Assembly (NCBI RefSeq): GCF_000307265.1
Contig: NZ_DF158896.1
Location: forward strand, 701,568 to 765,567
Direction of reading: 5' to 3'
Source of the DNA: Oscillibacter ruminantium GH1
Lineage (GTDB): Bacteria > Bacillota > Clostridia > Oscillospirales > Oscillospiraceae
DNA length: 64,000 bases
In this document: positions 1 to 7,656 of the stretch, piece after piece
How positions within the stretch are numbered: position 1 is the stretch's first letter
How the letters are laid out: each line of letters begins with the position of its first letter
Position numbers and translations under genes: made by a program
The notes under the pieces: model-generated
Seen by the model: the letters and a program-made list of their open reading frames with translations, nothing else
What the model was told of the DNA's origin: nothing
The model's database searches: none

Positions 1-63
1 GACTATCCTTTCGACGGCGCACTCCGCTCTGGCGAGGCCGCTCCGCTTCAGCCTTTGCATACG

Positions 64-108
64 AAACCGCCCCGGGCAAAACGCAAAGCGTTTCGCCCGG
101 GGCGGTTT
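64..108 (-). terminator. GC-rich hairpin downstream of yloV
   Basis: A 14-bp perfect inverted repeat (64-77 against 95-108) continues inward with a further near-complete stem around an AAA loop. On the minus strand it follows the yloV stop, but only a short TTT run trails it. A second perfect 18-bp palindrome (116-133) overlaps the stop codon. Together they probably end the yloU-yloV transcript. Bases 1-63 show nothing recognisable. Confidence 0.6.
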
Positions 109-131
109 GCTGTAAAACCTTTTTAAAAAGG

Positions 132-1826
132 TTATTCCATGGAAATGATATAGTAATAGACAGGCTGTCCGCCGGAAAGTACCGCAACCTCCGCGTCGGG
201 ACAGGCGGTTTCAAACATACGGGCGGTTTCCTGCGCCTGCTCCTCGGACACGTCTTCGCCGAAGTAGATGGAGATGAAGGAACTGTCCCGCTCGTGGGCG
301 TCCTGTGCCAGTTTTTCCGTCAGCGCGGAAAGAGATGCGTCCGTGCCGAACAGCTTTCCCTCTTCCAGCGCCAGATAGTCCCCGGACTTGATGTCAAAGC
401 CGTCAAAATCCGAGTCCCGGGCGGCATAGGTGATCTGGGCGGTAACCACGGCGGAGAGCGCCCCGGTCATGGCGTCGGTAATTGTCTGCGCATCGGGAGC
501 CTCAAAATCCACATTCATCATGGCGGTCACGCCCTGCGGAATGGTTTTGGTGGGGATGACCACCACATTTTTCTCCGTCAGCGCGGCACACTGCTGGGCG
601 GCCATGATGATGTTGCCGTTGTTGGGAAGAACAAACACGGTTTCGGCGGGGATGGCGTCCACGCCGTCCAAAAGACTCTCGGTGGAGGGATTCATGGTCT
701 GCCCGCCGGAGACAACGCCGTCGGCGCCCAAGTCCCGGAACACGGCGGCAAGCCCCTCTCCGGCGCAGACGGCCAAAAAGCCGTACTTCTTCTCCGGAGC
801 AGCGACCTTGTGGCCGGATTCCTGCGCAGGCGCGGATTCCAGCTCGGCTTCCACCGCGTCCAGATCGTCCGTGCTCTGGGCCTGTTTTCCGGCCGCCAGT
901 TCGTCTGCCTGCGTGCGCATGTTTTCGATTTTGGCCAGCTCCAGCGTGCCGTATTTCTGGGATTCCGTCAGAGCGCTGCCGGGGATATTGGTGTGGACGT
1001 GAACCTTGAAGGCCTCGTCGTCCTCGCCAATGACCAAGCTGTCGCCAATGCTGTTCAAATAGGCGCGCAGAGGCTCCAGAGAGATGTTTTCATACGCCTT
1101 GCGGACGATGAACACCGTGTCGAAGGCAAAGGTGATCTCCTCGGCGGAGAGCGTGTTAAAGTCGGCCTTGTCCTTTTCCTCCGTACTGTCTCCGGAAATC
1201 TCCGGCATGGCCTCGCCGCGAAGCTCGGCCAGCATTCCGTCCAGAATCAGGAGATAGCCCTTGCCGCCCGCGTCCACCACGCCGGCCTTTTTCAGCACCG
1301 GATTCATGTCGGTGGTCTGGGCCAGAGTCTCGTATCCTGTGCGGATGGCGGCTTCCAGCATGGCGGCCGCATCCATTCCTTCCGCCGCCGCGTCCACGGC
1401 CCGTTTCGCGGTGAGACGGGAGACGGTGAGAACCGTGCCCTCGGCAGGCTTCATCACCGCTTTATAGGCGGCGGAAACACCCTCCTGCATGGCGGCGGCC
1501 AGCGTGGCGGCATCTGCCGTCTCGTGGCCCTTCAACCCCTTGGAAAGTCCCCGGAACAGCAGAGATAAAATAACTCCGGAGTTGCCCCGGGCGCCCCGCA
1601 GCAGGGCGGAAGCGGTGACGGAGGCGGCGCGGTCCACGGATTCCGGCTCGCATTTGCGCAGTTCCGTGACGGCGGCGGCGATGGTCATGCTCATATTGGT
1701 GCCAGTGTCTCCGTCGGGGACGGGGAACACGTTTAAGTCATTAATGGATTGCTTTTGGGCCGTCACGGAGGCGGCCCCATGCAGCACCATCCGTTTAAAG
1801 AGGGCGCCGCTGATCTGTTCGTTCAT
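132..1826 (-). CDS. yloV: DAK2 domain kinase YloV / FakA-like fatty acid kinase subunit
   Basis: This 564-residue protein has the YloV family layout. An N-terminal DAK2 (DhaL-like) ATP-binding kinase domain occupies roughly residues 10-200, with the Mg-ATP aspartate cluster in FPVPDGDTGTN (about 34-44) and the LLRGARGNSGVILS segment. A DegV-like/FakA C-terminal part follows. In Staphylococcus, FakA phosphorylates fatty acids held by a FakB (DegV) partner so they can enter phospholipid synthesis; that role is inferred here by family. The ATG at 1826 is preceded by GGGAGG at about 11 nt. It lies 22 nt behind the Asp23 gene, the usual yloU-yloV pair, and shares its promoter. Length is normal for the family. 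Confidence 0.93.
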   Translation of the reverse strand: MNEQISGALFKRMVLHGAASVTAQKQSINDLNVFPVPDGDTGTNMSMTIAAAVTELRKCEPESVDRAASVTASALLRGARGNSGVILSLLFRGLSKGLKGHETADAATLAAAMQEGVSAAYKAVMKPAEGTVLTVSRLTAKRAVDAAAEGMDAAAMLEAAIRTGYETLAQTTDMNPVLKKAGVVDAGGKGYLLILDGMLAELRGEAMPEISGDSTEEKDKADFNTLSAEEITFAFDTVFIVRKAYENISLEPLRAYLNSIGDSLVIGEDDEAFKVHVHTNIPGSALTESQKYGTLELAKIENMRTQADELAAGKQAQSTDDLDAVEAELESAPAQESGHKVAAPEKKYGFLAVCAGEGLAAVFRDLGADGVVSGGQTMNPSTESLLDGVDAIPAETVFVLPNNGNIIMAAQQCAALTEKNVVVIPTKTIPQGVTAMMNVDFEAPDAQTITDAMTGALSAVVTAQITYAARDSDFDGFDIKSGDYLALEEGKLFGTDASLSALTEKLAQDAHERDSSFISIYFGEDVSEEQAQETARMFETACPDAEVAVLSGGQPVYYYIISME

Positions 1827-1848
1827 CTGTTTTGAGACCTCCCTTGGA

Positions 1849-2199
1849 TCACAGGGTCATGGAGTCAACGCATACGTCGACCGCCCTGACCTCCACACCG
1901 GTGTTTCTGGTTACCATATACCGCACTTCATTCATAATGGAGCTGCACACCGCAGGGAGGTTTACGCCGTTTTCGACGATGATATGAAGCTCGACGGAGA
2001 TGGTGCCGTCGTCATTGCTGGTAACGCTGACGCCCTTGCTCATGGCCTCCCGGCGCAGAAGGTGGACCAAACCGTCCGTCATGGAGCGGTAGGCCATGCC
2101 CTTGACGCCGAAGCAGTTGGTGGCGGCGATGCCGGTGATGTTGGAAAACACGGCGCTGCTGATCGTGACGGCGCCCTGCTCGGAATTCAGTTGGATCAT
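1849..2199 (-). CDS. yloU: Asp23/Gls24 family envelope stress protein (YloU-like)
   Basis: A small Asp23/Gls24-family protein of about 116 residues, recognised from the opening GAVTISSAVFSNITGIAATNC-like segment and the later VELHIIVENGVNLPAVCSSIMNEVRYMV segment. Family members are cytosolic and, in staphylococci, attach to the membrane and affect cell-envelope homeostasis. I chose the ATG at 2199 because AGGAAAGG lies 9 nt upstream; an in-frame ATG at 2220 would add seven residues but has no good ribosome binding site. It is the first gene of the yloU-yloV operon, and the conserved pairing supports both calls. Confidence 0.88.
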   Translation of the reverse strand: MIQLNSEQGAVTISSAVFSNITGIAATNCFGVKGMAYRSMTDGLVHLLRREAMSKGVSVTSNDDGTISVELHIIVENGVNLPAVCSSIMNEVRYMVTRNTGVEVRAVDVCVDSMTL

Positions 2200-2281
2200 A
2201 AGAGCATCCTTTCCTTTCATAGATCGGCCCGCGAGGGAAAGCCCCGACCCAAAATGTGCTGTTTTGCTTAGTCAGGAAATT

Positions 2282-2310
2282 ATTATATACGATTTTACGC
2301 CAAAGTACAA
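2282..2310 (-). promoter_or_regulatory. sigma-A promoter for yloU-yloV
   Basis: On the minus strand TTGTAC (2305-2310) and a perfect TATAAT (2282-2287) are separated by exactly 17 nt, about 80 nt upstream of the yloU start. Confidence 0.85.
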
Positions 2311-2382
2311 GATAAAAAACCGATTGAGTGCAATTCCAAAGCGGTCTGATGAAAAAGAAAGAGGCAAAAAACGGATTTCTTA

Positions 2383-2411
2383 TTGAAAAAAACCTCGCTA
2401 TGTCGTACAAT
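2383..2411 (+). promoter_or_regulatory. sigma-A promoter for rarD-rsmD-coaD operon
   Basis: TTGAAA (2383-2388), a 17-nt spacer and TACAAT (2406-2411) lie about 50 nt upstream of rarD. It is divergent from the yloU promoter, and the 265-nt gap holds only these two promoters. Confidence 0.8.
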
Positions 2412-2464
2412 TGTAAAATACAGATTTGTGCGGCTGCGCGGGCCGGAAAGGGATGCCGAAAGTG

Positions 2465-3358
2465 ATGAACACGGGCGCATTCTATGTGGCGGCGTGCTAT
2501 GCCGCGTGGGGCGTTTTGCCCCTTTTCTGGAAGTCATTGGGGTCGGTGAACTCCGTGTATGTGCTGGCGTCCCGCATTGTGTGGTCGCTGGTCATGACGC
2601 TTCTGATGCTGACGGCCCGACGTGAGTGGGGCAGCGTCCGGACGGTGCTCCAAAACCGGTGGGAGTGGGCGCGTCTTGCCGTGGGCGGAGTGCTGATCAC
2701 CGTGAACTGGGGCGTATATATCTGGGCGGTCAACAGCGCTCATATCATTGACGCAAGTTTGGCCTACTATATAATGAATCCCATGACGGTGCTTTTGGGA
2801 ACACTGCTGTTTCGAGAGAAGCTGACGAAACTCCAGTGGTTTGCCACCGGGCTCACCGTGACGGGCATTGCCATTGCCGCCGTCCGGCTTCAGGTGTTCC
2901 CTTGGATTGCGCTGGTGATTGGCGGGAGCTTTGCGCTGTACAGTGCGGTAAAAAAGAAAGTGACGGTGGACGCCAACGTGTCCATTTTCTTTGAGACTGC
3001 CACGGTGACGCCGCTGGCGCTGATTTGGATCATTACCGCGGAAATGCAGGGCGCGGGGGCAGGAGGCATTCTGCACGGGGCGCAGTGGCTGCTGCTGCCG
3101 TTGAGCGGCCTTGTGACCACCATCCCGCTGATGCTGTTCGCCGTGGGCATCAAGACCACGTCCATGTCCATGTCCGGCGTGCTGATGTATATCAATCCAA
3201 CGCTTCAGCTGCTGCTGGGCGTGCTGCTCTATCATGAGGAATTCACCGTTACTCACGGCATTTTATTTGGCTTTGTGTGGACAAGTCTGACGCTTTTCCT
3301 GATCTCTGACAGGAGAAAGCAGAAAAAAACAGCGAAGGAGAACGAGGCATGCGCGTAA
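2465..3358 (+). CDS. rarD: EamA/RarD family membrane transporter
   Basis: About 297 residues with ten predicted hydrophobic segments and the RarD-type opening (Y-AAWG-LPLFWK followed by SRIVWSL). RarD belongs to the drug/metabolite transporter superfamily of inner-membrane permeases; its substrate is not settled, and the chloramphenicol-sensitivity name is historical. The start is uncertain: ATG 2465 has GGAAAGGG about 12 nt upstream, while ATG 2453 is in frame but directly abuts that motif. The gene overlaps rsmD by 10 nt, so the two are co-translated. The link to rsmD-coaD is positional rather than functional. Confidence 0.85.
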   Translation: MNTGAFYVAACYAAWGVLPLFWKSLGSVNSVYVLASRIVWSLVMTLLMLTARREWGSVRTVLQNRWEWARLAVGGVLITVNWGVYIWAVNSAHIIDASLAYYIMNPMTVLLGTLLFREKLTKLQWFATGLTVTGIAIAAVRLQVFPWIALVIGGSFALYSAVKKKVTVDANVSIFFETATVTPLALIWIITAEMQGAGAGGILHGAQWLLLPLSGLVTTIPLMLFAVGIKTTSMSMSGVLMYINPTLQLLLGVLLYHEEFTVTHGILFGFVWTSLTLFLISDRRKQKKTAKENEACA

Positions 3359-3921
3359 TCACCGGCTCCGCACGGGGCAAACGGCTCAAAGAGTTGGAGG
3401 GGATGGAGACTCGCCCCACCACCGACCGGGTGAAGGAAGGGCTTTTCAGCGCTATCCAATTTGAAATTGAGGGACGCAAGGTTTTGGACCTGTTCGCCGG
3501 GACCGGTCAGCTGGGGATCGAGGCGCTGAGTCGGGGCGCGTCCAGCTGCGTTTTTGTGGATCGGCGGGCCGACGCGGTGAAGCTGGTTCGCGAGAATCTG
3601 AAGCTCACCGAGCTTTCGGACCGGGCGCGGGTCGTGGCCGGAGACTCCATAGAATATCTGAGTACTCTGCGGGAAAAATTTGACCTGATTTTTTTGGACC
3701 CGCCCTACACGGCGGGGCTTTTGGAACCGGCTCTGGCGCAGATTGCCCGGTTTGACATTTTAACCCCGCATGGTATAATTGCGGCGGAAGCACCGTCGGA
3801 CAAGACGCTGCCGGCACTGGCGGCGCCGTATCGGGTCAGCCGCACATACCGCTATGGGAAAATCGGACTGACGATTTACCGCCGGGCGGGAGACGAGGAA
3901 AACGAGGGGTCGGCCACATGA
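3349..3921 (+). CDS. rsmD: 16S rRNA (guanine(966)-N2)-methyltransferase RsmD
   Basis: A 190-residue Rossmann-fold SAM methyltransferase. The opening RVITGSARGKRL and RPTTDRVKEGLF are RsmD signatures. The SAM-binding loop is VLDLFAGTGQLGIEAL (about residues 45-60) and the catalytic DPPY is near residue 109. It methylates G966 (E. coli numbering) of 16S rRNA in the assembled small subunit. Start ATG 3349 lies inside the end of rarD, and the gene overlaps coaD by 4 nt (ATGA). rsmD-coaD adjacency is common in Firmicutes, which supports both calls. Confidence 0.95.
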   Translation: MRVITGSARGKRLKELEGMETRPTTDRVKEGLFSAIQFEIEGRKVLDLFAGTGQLGIEALSRGASSCVFVDRRADAVKLVRENLKLTELSDRARVVAGDSIEYLSTLREKFDLIFLDPPYTAGLLEPALAQIARFDILTPHGIIAAEAPSDKTLPALAAPYRVSRTYRYGKIGLTIYRRAGDEENEGSAT

Positions 3922-4418
3922 GAACAGCAGTCTGCTCCGGCAGTTTTGATCCGATCACGCTGGGGCATTTGGATATCATCCGGCGGACGGCGGCCTGCTT
4001 TGAACAGGTTTGGGTCTGCGTCAGCCCTAACGCGGAAAAGAAGAATCAAATGTTTACCCCGGAACAAAAGCTGCTGCTGGTCAAGGCCGCAGTGGCAGAA
4101 TACCCCAATGTCCGGGCGGAACTGTGGCCCGGCCTGCTGGCGGATTACGCCATGGACCATGGGGCCTGCGCCATCGTCCGGGGCGTTCGCAACGCAACGG
4201 ACTGGGACGTGGAGCGGGAGCTTGCCCGCATCAACGCCGATTTACACCCGGGCTTGGATACCATGCTCCTGCCCGCGGCGGCGGAATATGAGCATTTCAG
4301 TTCTTCCATGGTGCGGGAGATGATCCGCTATGGACAGCCGTTGGAAAAGTATCTGCCTGCGGCGGCGGTGGAACTGGTACGGAAAATGAGAACAGAGTTA
4401 AACAGAGAGGAAGCGTGA
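3918..4418 (+). CDS. coaD: Phosphopantetheine adenylyltransferase CoaD
   Basis: A 166-residue nucleotidyltransferase catalysing the fourth step of coenzyme A synthesis (4'-phosphopantetheine plus ATP to dephospho-CoA). The N-terminal SGSFDPITLGH carries the T-x-G-H ATP-binding motif, IVRGVRNATDWDVE is the substrate loop, and FSSSMVRE near the C-terminus is the S-S-x-x-VRE nucleotidyltransferase motif. Length is typical. It is coupled to rsmD by ATGA overlap and to the next gene by GTGA overlap. Confidence 0.96.
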   Translation: MRTAVCSGSFDPITLGHLDIIRRTAACFEQVWVCVSPNAEKKNQMFTPEQKLLLVKAAVAEYPNVRAELWPGLLADYAMDHGACAIVRGVRNATDWDVERELARINADLHPGLDTMLLPAAAEYEHFSSSMVREMIRYGQPLEKYLPAAAVELVRKMRTELNREEA

Positions 4419-4969
4419 ATCCGATGCCCAACAATGCAAATGATGTCAACCGTTTGATCGACATGCTCTATGAGCAGATCGAAGACGCGAAATCCCCGGC
4501 ATTAAAGCCGAATATGAGCATGGTGGATCGAGATGAGCTTCTGGATCTGCTGGATGAACTGCGGGCGCAGCTGCCCATCGAGATCAAGCGGGCGCAGGAG
4601 CTGCTGGCTGCACGGGATAAATTCGTGGAGGACGCGAAGCGGGACGTGGAGCGCATGATGCGTCAGGCCGAACTGGATGCCAAGTCCAAGGTGTCCGACA
4701 GCGAGGTGCTCAACGCCGCCCGGCAAAAGAGCCAGTCCATCGTGAACAACGCCGAGGAGCGGTCCAAGCGGCTGTATCAGGTGGCCAACGAGTATGCCGA
4801 AGACGCTCTGTCCCGCACCGAGGAGGCCATCCAGATGGCGCTGGACGAGGTGAAACAGTCCCGTATTCGGTTCCGCAGTGTCTCTGCCAACAAGATGCAG
4901 GAGCAGCGCCGCCGGGTAGATAACCCCGACCAAGGGCAGGACGCACCATTGGAACGGGAAGATTCCTGA
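4415..4969 (+). CDS. Coiled-coil protein (ATPase subunit-like), function unknown
   Basis: A 184-residue, highly charged, almost entirely helical protein. Residues about 55-150 are rich in heptad-like Ala/Glu/Lys/Arg (AQELLAARDKFVEDAK, then RDVERMMRQAELDAKSK) and resemble the rod of DivIVA-like or V-ATPase H/E-type subunits. Homologues following coaD in Clostridia are usually labelled simply ATPase, but no Walker motif is present. The start is GTG 4415, overlapping the coaD stop as GTGA with GAGAGGAAG just upstream; ATG 4424 is the alternative. It is the last gene before the 5050 terminator. A role in cell-envelope or division scaffolding is speculation from its position beside dcw genes. Confidence 0.6.
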   Translation: MNPMPNNANDVNRLIDMLYEQIEDAKSPALKPNMSMVDRDELLDLLDELRAQLPIEIKRAQELLAARDKFVEDAKRDVERMMRQAELDAKSKVSDSEVLNAARQKSQSIVNNAEERSKRLYQVANEYAEDALSRTEEAIQMALDEVKQSRIRFRSVSANKMQEQRRRVDNPDQGQDAPLEREDS

Positions 4970-5201
4970 AAAGTTTGTGAAAAATCACAATAAAAATCCT
5001 AAAACTTTTTAGCATACACTGTATATGGTGCAATAAAATTTAGCAGATCGTTCCCCAACACAACATGTTGTGTTGGGGAACTTTTTTTGGCTTTATGTCA
5101 ACGGATGCAACCTCGTAGAACATCTGTTTGAAAATACAGAATTCTTGTGAAATCATGTCGAAAACAGTCATTTTTCGAGGGTTGTAATCTAAAAAAACAT
5201 C
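4970..5201. other. Intergenic region before mraZ
   Basis: The 356-nt gap between the coiled-coil gene and mraZ holds the 5050-5088 terminator and, at its right end, the mraZ promoter and operator. Between the terminator and the promoter (5089-5201) the DNA is AT-rich and shows no convincing gene. Confidence 0.6.
5050..5088 (+). terminator. Rho-independent terminator of rarD-coaD operon
   Basis: A perfect palindrome, GTTCCCCAACACAA with its complement around CATG (5050-5081), is followed by seven T. It separates this operon from the dcw cluster. Confidence 0.92.
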
Positions 5202-5230
5202 TTGCAATTCCGGCAAAATTTGATTATACT
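5202..5230 (+). promoter_or_regulatory. sigma-A promoter of the mraZ/dcw cluster
   Basis: TTGCAA (5202-5207), a 17-nt spacer and TATACT (5225-5230). The MraZ boxes start about 12 nt downstream of the -10. Confidence 0.82.
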
Positions 5231-5241
5231 CAAACATGTGA

Positions 5242-5276
5242 GTGGGGAAAAGTGGTGACTTGAGGTGAGTGGTGGT
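5242..5276 (+). promoter_or_regulatory. MraZ operator: four 10-bp-spaced boxes
   Basis: GTGGG (5242), GTGGT (5252), GAGGT (5262) and GTGGT (5272) recur at exactly 10-bp steps with 5-bp spacers. This matches the known MraZ target (GTGGG-type repeats separated by 5 bp) and lies at or just after the transcription start. Autorepression of the cluster by MraZ is inferred. Confidence 0.8.
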
Positions 5277-5325
5277 GAAAAGGTTCATCCCTGTCCCATA
5301 AATTGCTGGAAAGGGGATGGCGCTG

Positions 5326-5742
5326 ATGACAGGAACAAATCAACACAACATCGACGCCAAGGGCCGTCTGGCAATCCCTGCCAAGCTGCGGGAAGAGCTG
5401 GGAGACGTATTTTACGTCACCATCGGGCCCGACCCCTGCCTGACGATTTATTCTGATCAGAGCTGGGCGCGGCTGACTGAGAAATTCGACGCCTTGCCCT
5501 ATTCCAAAGCCCGGGCGCTGCGCCCTCTGTTTTCCAACGCCATCAAGTGCGAGCCGGACGGACAGGGCCGCATCCTGATCCCCCAGAAGCTGCGGGAGTA
5601 TGCCCGCTTGAAAAAGGACGTATCTGTGATCGGCGTCAGTTCCAGAGCAGAAATCTGGGACACGGCCACCTGGCAGGCGCAGGAGCAGCAGGAGCTGGAG
5701 AGCGGAAACATGCTCTCTGCCATGGAAGAGTTGGATTTCTGA
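5326..5742 (+). CDS. mraZ: Transcriptional regulator MraZ
   Basis: About 138 residues with two AbrB-like swapped-hairpin repeats: NQHNIDAKGRLAIPAKLRE near the N-terminus and CEPDGQGRILIPQKLREYA around residues 75-95. MraZ forms ring-shaped oligomers that bind tandem GTGGG-type boxes in its own promoter and regulate dcw genes. I prefer ATG 5326 because GGAAAGGGG ends 9 nt upstream; ATG 5317 is in frame but abuts that motif. It is the first gene of the cluster, one nucleotide before rsmH. Confidence 0.95.
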   Translation: MTGTNQHNIDAKGRLAIPAKLREELGDVFYVTIGPDPCLTIYSDQSWARLTEKFDALPYSKARALRPLFSNAIKCEPDGQGRILIPQKLREYARLKKDVSVIGVSSRAEIWDTATWQAQEQQELESGNMLSAMEELDF

Positions 5743-5743
5743 T

Positions 5744-6682
5744 ATGGAATATATTCACAAACCCGTATTGCTCCGCGAGAGCATTGAAGCGCTGAACATC
5801 CGTCCCGACGGGATCTATGTGGACGGGACACTGGGCCGTGCAGGGCACTCAAGAGAGATTGCCCAGAGGCTGACCACCGGCCGGCTCATCTGTATTGACC
5901 GAGATGGGGCCGCCATCGACGCCGCAAAGGAGCGTCTGGCGCCTTGGCTGGACCGTGTGACACTGGTTCGGGGAAATTTCTCGGAGCTTGCGGAGATCCT
6001 GCAGGACTGCAAGATTCCCGCCGCGGACGGATCGCTCTTTGACCTTGGCGTGTCCTCTCCCCAGCTGGACGACGCCGCCAGAGGATTTTCCTATATGCAC
6101 GACGCGCCGCTGGACATGCGGATGGATACCTCCGCGCCCCTCACCGCCTACGAGGTGGTGAACGGCTGGAGCGAAGGCGAGCTGCGGCGCATTCTTTACG
6201 ATTACGGCGAGGAGCGATACGCGCCCGCCATTTCCCGGGCAATCCTCCGGTACAGAGAGGGACGGCCCATCGAAACGACGCTGGAGTTGGTGGAGATCAT
6301 CAAGTCCGCGATGCCGCCCAAGGCGCTGCGGGAAAAGCAGCACCCCGCCAAGCGGAGCTTTCAGGCCATCCGCATCGCCGTCAACGGCGAGCTGGATGCG
6401 CTGGAACCCATGGTGGAGGCCGCTGCCGCGGCTTTGCGGCCCGGCGGGCGGCTGGCTGTGATCACGTTTCATTCGCTGGAGGACCGCATCATTAAGCGGG
6501 CCATGCTGGCGCAGGCACAGGGCTGCACCTGTCCGCCGGATTTTCCGGTGTGCGTGTGCGGCAAGAAGCCGAAATTAAAAATACTGACCCGAAAGCCCAT
6601 TGTCTCCGGTGACGAGGAGCTGACAGAGAACCCCCGCGCACGCAGCGCAAAACTCCGAGTGGCGGAGAAATGCGAACTATGA
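5744..6682 (+). CDS. rsmH: 16S rRNA (cytosine(1402)-N4)-methyltransferase RsmH
   Basis: A 312-residue SAM-dependent methyltransferase (MraW family) acting on C1402 of 16S rRNA in the P-site. Visible signatures are HKPVLLRESIEAL at the N-terminus, VDGTLGRAGHS (SAM loop, about residues 26-36), FDLGVSSPQLDDAARGFSY and the C-terminal FHSLEDRIIKR. The protein ends with the usual cysteine-containing segment and a basic tail. ATG 5744 directly follows the mraZ stop, so translation is probably coupled. Length and context are canonical. Confidence 0.96.
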   Translation: MEYIHKPVLLRESIEALNIRPDGIYVDGTLGRAGHSREIAQRLTTGRLICIDRDGAAIDAAKERLAPWLDRVTLVRGNFSELAEILQDCKIPAADGSLFDLGVSSPQLDDAARGFSYMHDAPLDMRMDTSAPLTAYEVVNGWSEGELRRILYDYGEERYAPAISRAILRYREGRPIETTLELVEIIKSAMPPKALREKQHPAKRSFQAIRIAVNGELDALEPMVEAAAAALRPGGRLAVITFHSLEDRIIKRAMLAQAQGCTCPPDFPVCVCGKKPKLKILTRKPIVSGDEELTENPRARSAKLRVAEKCEL

Positions 6683-6720
6683 CGCCGCAGACGTAATGGA
6701 CTGCGAAAGGAGCGGATAGT

Positions 6721-6888
6721 ATGCGGCCTAGATTTGAACAAATCTATACGCAGGGAACTTTGGCACAGACGGAAATATGGGTGGACCGGGAAACCGGCGT
6801 CCACTATTTGTTCCACCGAAACGGCTGCGCCGCAGGCGTAACGCCGCTGCTGGATCAGGACGGAAAACCAGTGATGCTGGAAAAATAA
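6721..6888 (+). CDS. DUF6440 family small protein
   Basis: A 55-codon gene beginning MRPRFEQIY and containing IWVDRETGVHYLF and PLLDQDGKPVML, the pattern I associate with the short DUF6440 family (a conserved VD-TGV-Y segment and a C-terminal TPLLD-DGKP). AAAGGAG lies about 8 nt before the ATG, so it is very likely translated. It sits between rsmH and ftsL in the same direction. No function is known; the protein has no membrane segment and is probably a small beta-rich domain. Its position in the division cluster makes it a co-expressed accessory candidate. Confidence 0.8.
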   Translation: MRPRFEQIYTQGTLAQTEIWVDRETGVHYLFHRNGCAAGVTPLLDQDGKPVMLEK

Positions 6889-6981
6889 ACGGGCGCTGCG
6901 GGGGCGATTCCCCGGCAAGGATGGGAGAAACCTTGCAAAAGCGCCTTGTGTGTAAAGTACAAAGGAGAGGGGGGAGACGGC

Positions 6982-7545
6982 ATGGCGGCTGCGGCTGCGC
7001 GAACTCCGCGCTATAACCATCGAAGCGCGACCTATGGAGATCTGGCTTATGATTTGGATCGGGAACTGCGGGAGCGGCAGTTGTCCCACGCGGGCGAACT
7101 GCCCCGGCGGCGGGAAGAGACTGTGGCGGAACCCCGTGTGCGTTCCGTTACCCATGCAAAGGTTCGGGAACGGCAGCACGTTTCCTTTTTGACGGTGCTG
7201 GGATTTTTGGCAGTGGCGGGGTTGGCGGTGATGACGCTGCTGTGCCATGTGCAGCTGACCGGCCTTTCCAGCGACGTAGTCTCCTTGAACAAGGAACTGC
7301 GCCAGCTTCAGACCGAAAACGTGAGTCTCACCGCGGAGTATGCCCAGATGTTTGATCTGGACACGGTGAAAGAGGCGGCGGAGTCCGCCGGAATGGCCAA
7401 GCCCAGCAGCGGGCAGACCTATTACATGGACCTCAGCGACGGAGACTGCGCAGTGGTCTATCAGAAGCGGGAGACGGGCCTGCTGGAGCGGGTTGTGACC
7501 TCGCTGAACCACGGCGTTTACGCAGTGGTGGAATATTTCGGCTGA
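6982..7545 (+). CDS. ftsL: FtsL-like division protein
   Basis: A 187-residue bitopic membrane protein. A long basic cytoplasmic N-terminus (about 1-65) precedes one membrane helix (FLTVLGFLAVAGLAVMTLL, about 67-87), then a coiled coil (LSSDVVSLNKELRQLQTENVSLTAEYAQM, written here in parts of one continuous helix) and a short extracytoplasmic tail. This is FtsL/DivIC topology, and the slot between rsmH and the division PBP is the usual ftsL position. FtsL bridges FtsQ/DivIB and the FtsW-PBP synthase. The start ATG 6982 follows AAAGGAGAGGGGGG; an upstream in-frame start is unlikely. Sequence similarity is weak, as usual for FtsL, so the call rests on topology and context. Confidence 0.82.
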   Translation: MAAAAARTPRYNHRSATYGDLAYDLDRELRERQLSHAGELPRRREETVAEPRVRSVTHAKVRERQHVSFLTVLGFLAVAGLAVMTLLCHVQLTGLSSDVVSLNKELRQLQTENVSLTAEYAQMFDLDTVKEAAESAGMAKPSSGQTYYMDLSDGDCAVVYQKRETGLLERVVTSLNHGVYAVVEYFG

Positions 7546-7566
7546 GACGCAATACAGTGAACAGAG

Positions 7567-7599
7567 GGAGTAAGAAGGAGGGGCGCTCCTTCTTACTCC
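7567..7599 (+). other. 14-bp hairpin between ftsL and the PBP gene
   Basis: GGAGTAAGAAGGAG (7567-7580) pairs perfectly with 7586-7599 around GGGCG. There is no T-run after it (TTGAATCTTG), so it is more likely an attenuator, RNA-processing or stability element than a full terminator. Confidence 0.6.
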
Positions 7600-7656
7600 T
7601 TGAATCTTGTTAGAAGGCGCATGGCGGCGGACGCCGTTTGGAAGATGGAGGATATG

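Noticed and set aside
294..1568. Long plus-strand open frame antisense to yloV
   Set aside because: Shadow of a high-GC gene: Gly/His/Arg-rich, with no RBS or recognisable domain; yloV has clear motifs on the other strand.
4975..4990. TTGTGA-AAAA-TCACAA palindrome resembling a Rex or CRP site
   Set aside because: Spacing is 4 nt, whereas the Rex and CRP sites I know have wider spacing, and it lies just after a stop codon before a terminator, so a regulatory role is unlikely.
5040..5288. Minus-strand 82-residue open frame upstream of mraZ
   Set aside because: It overlaps the terminator, promoter and MraZ boxes and has no homology or RBS.
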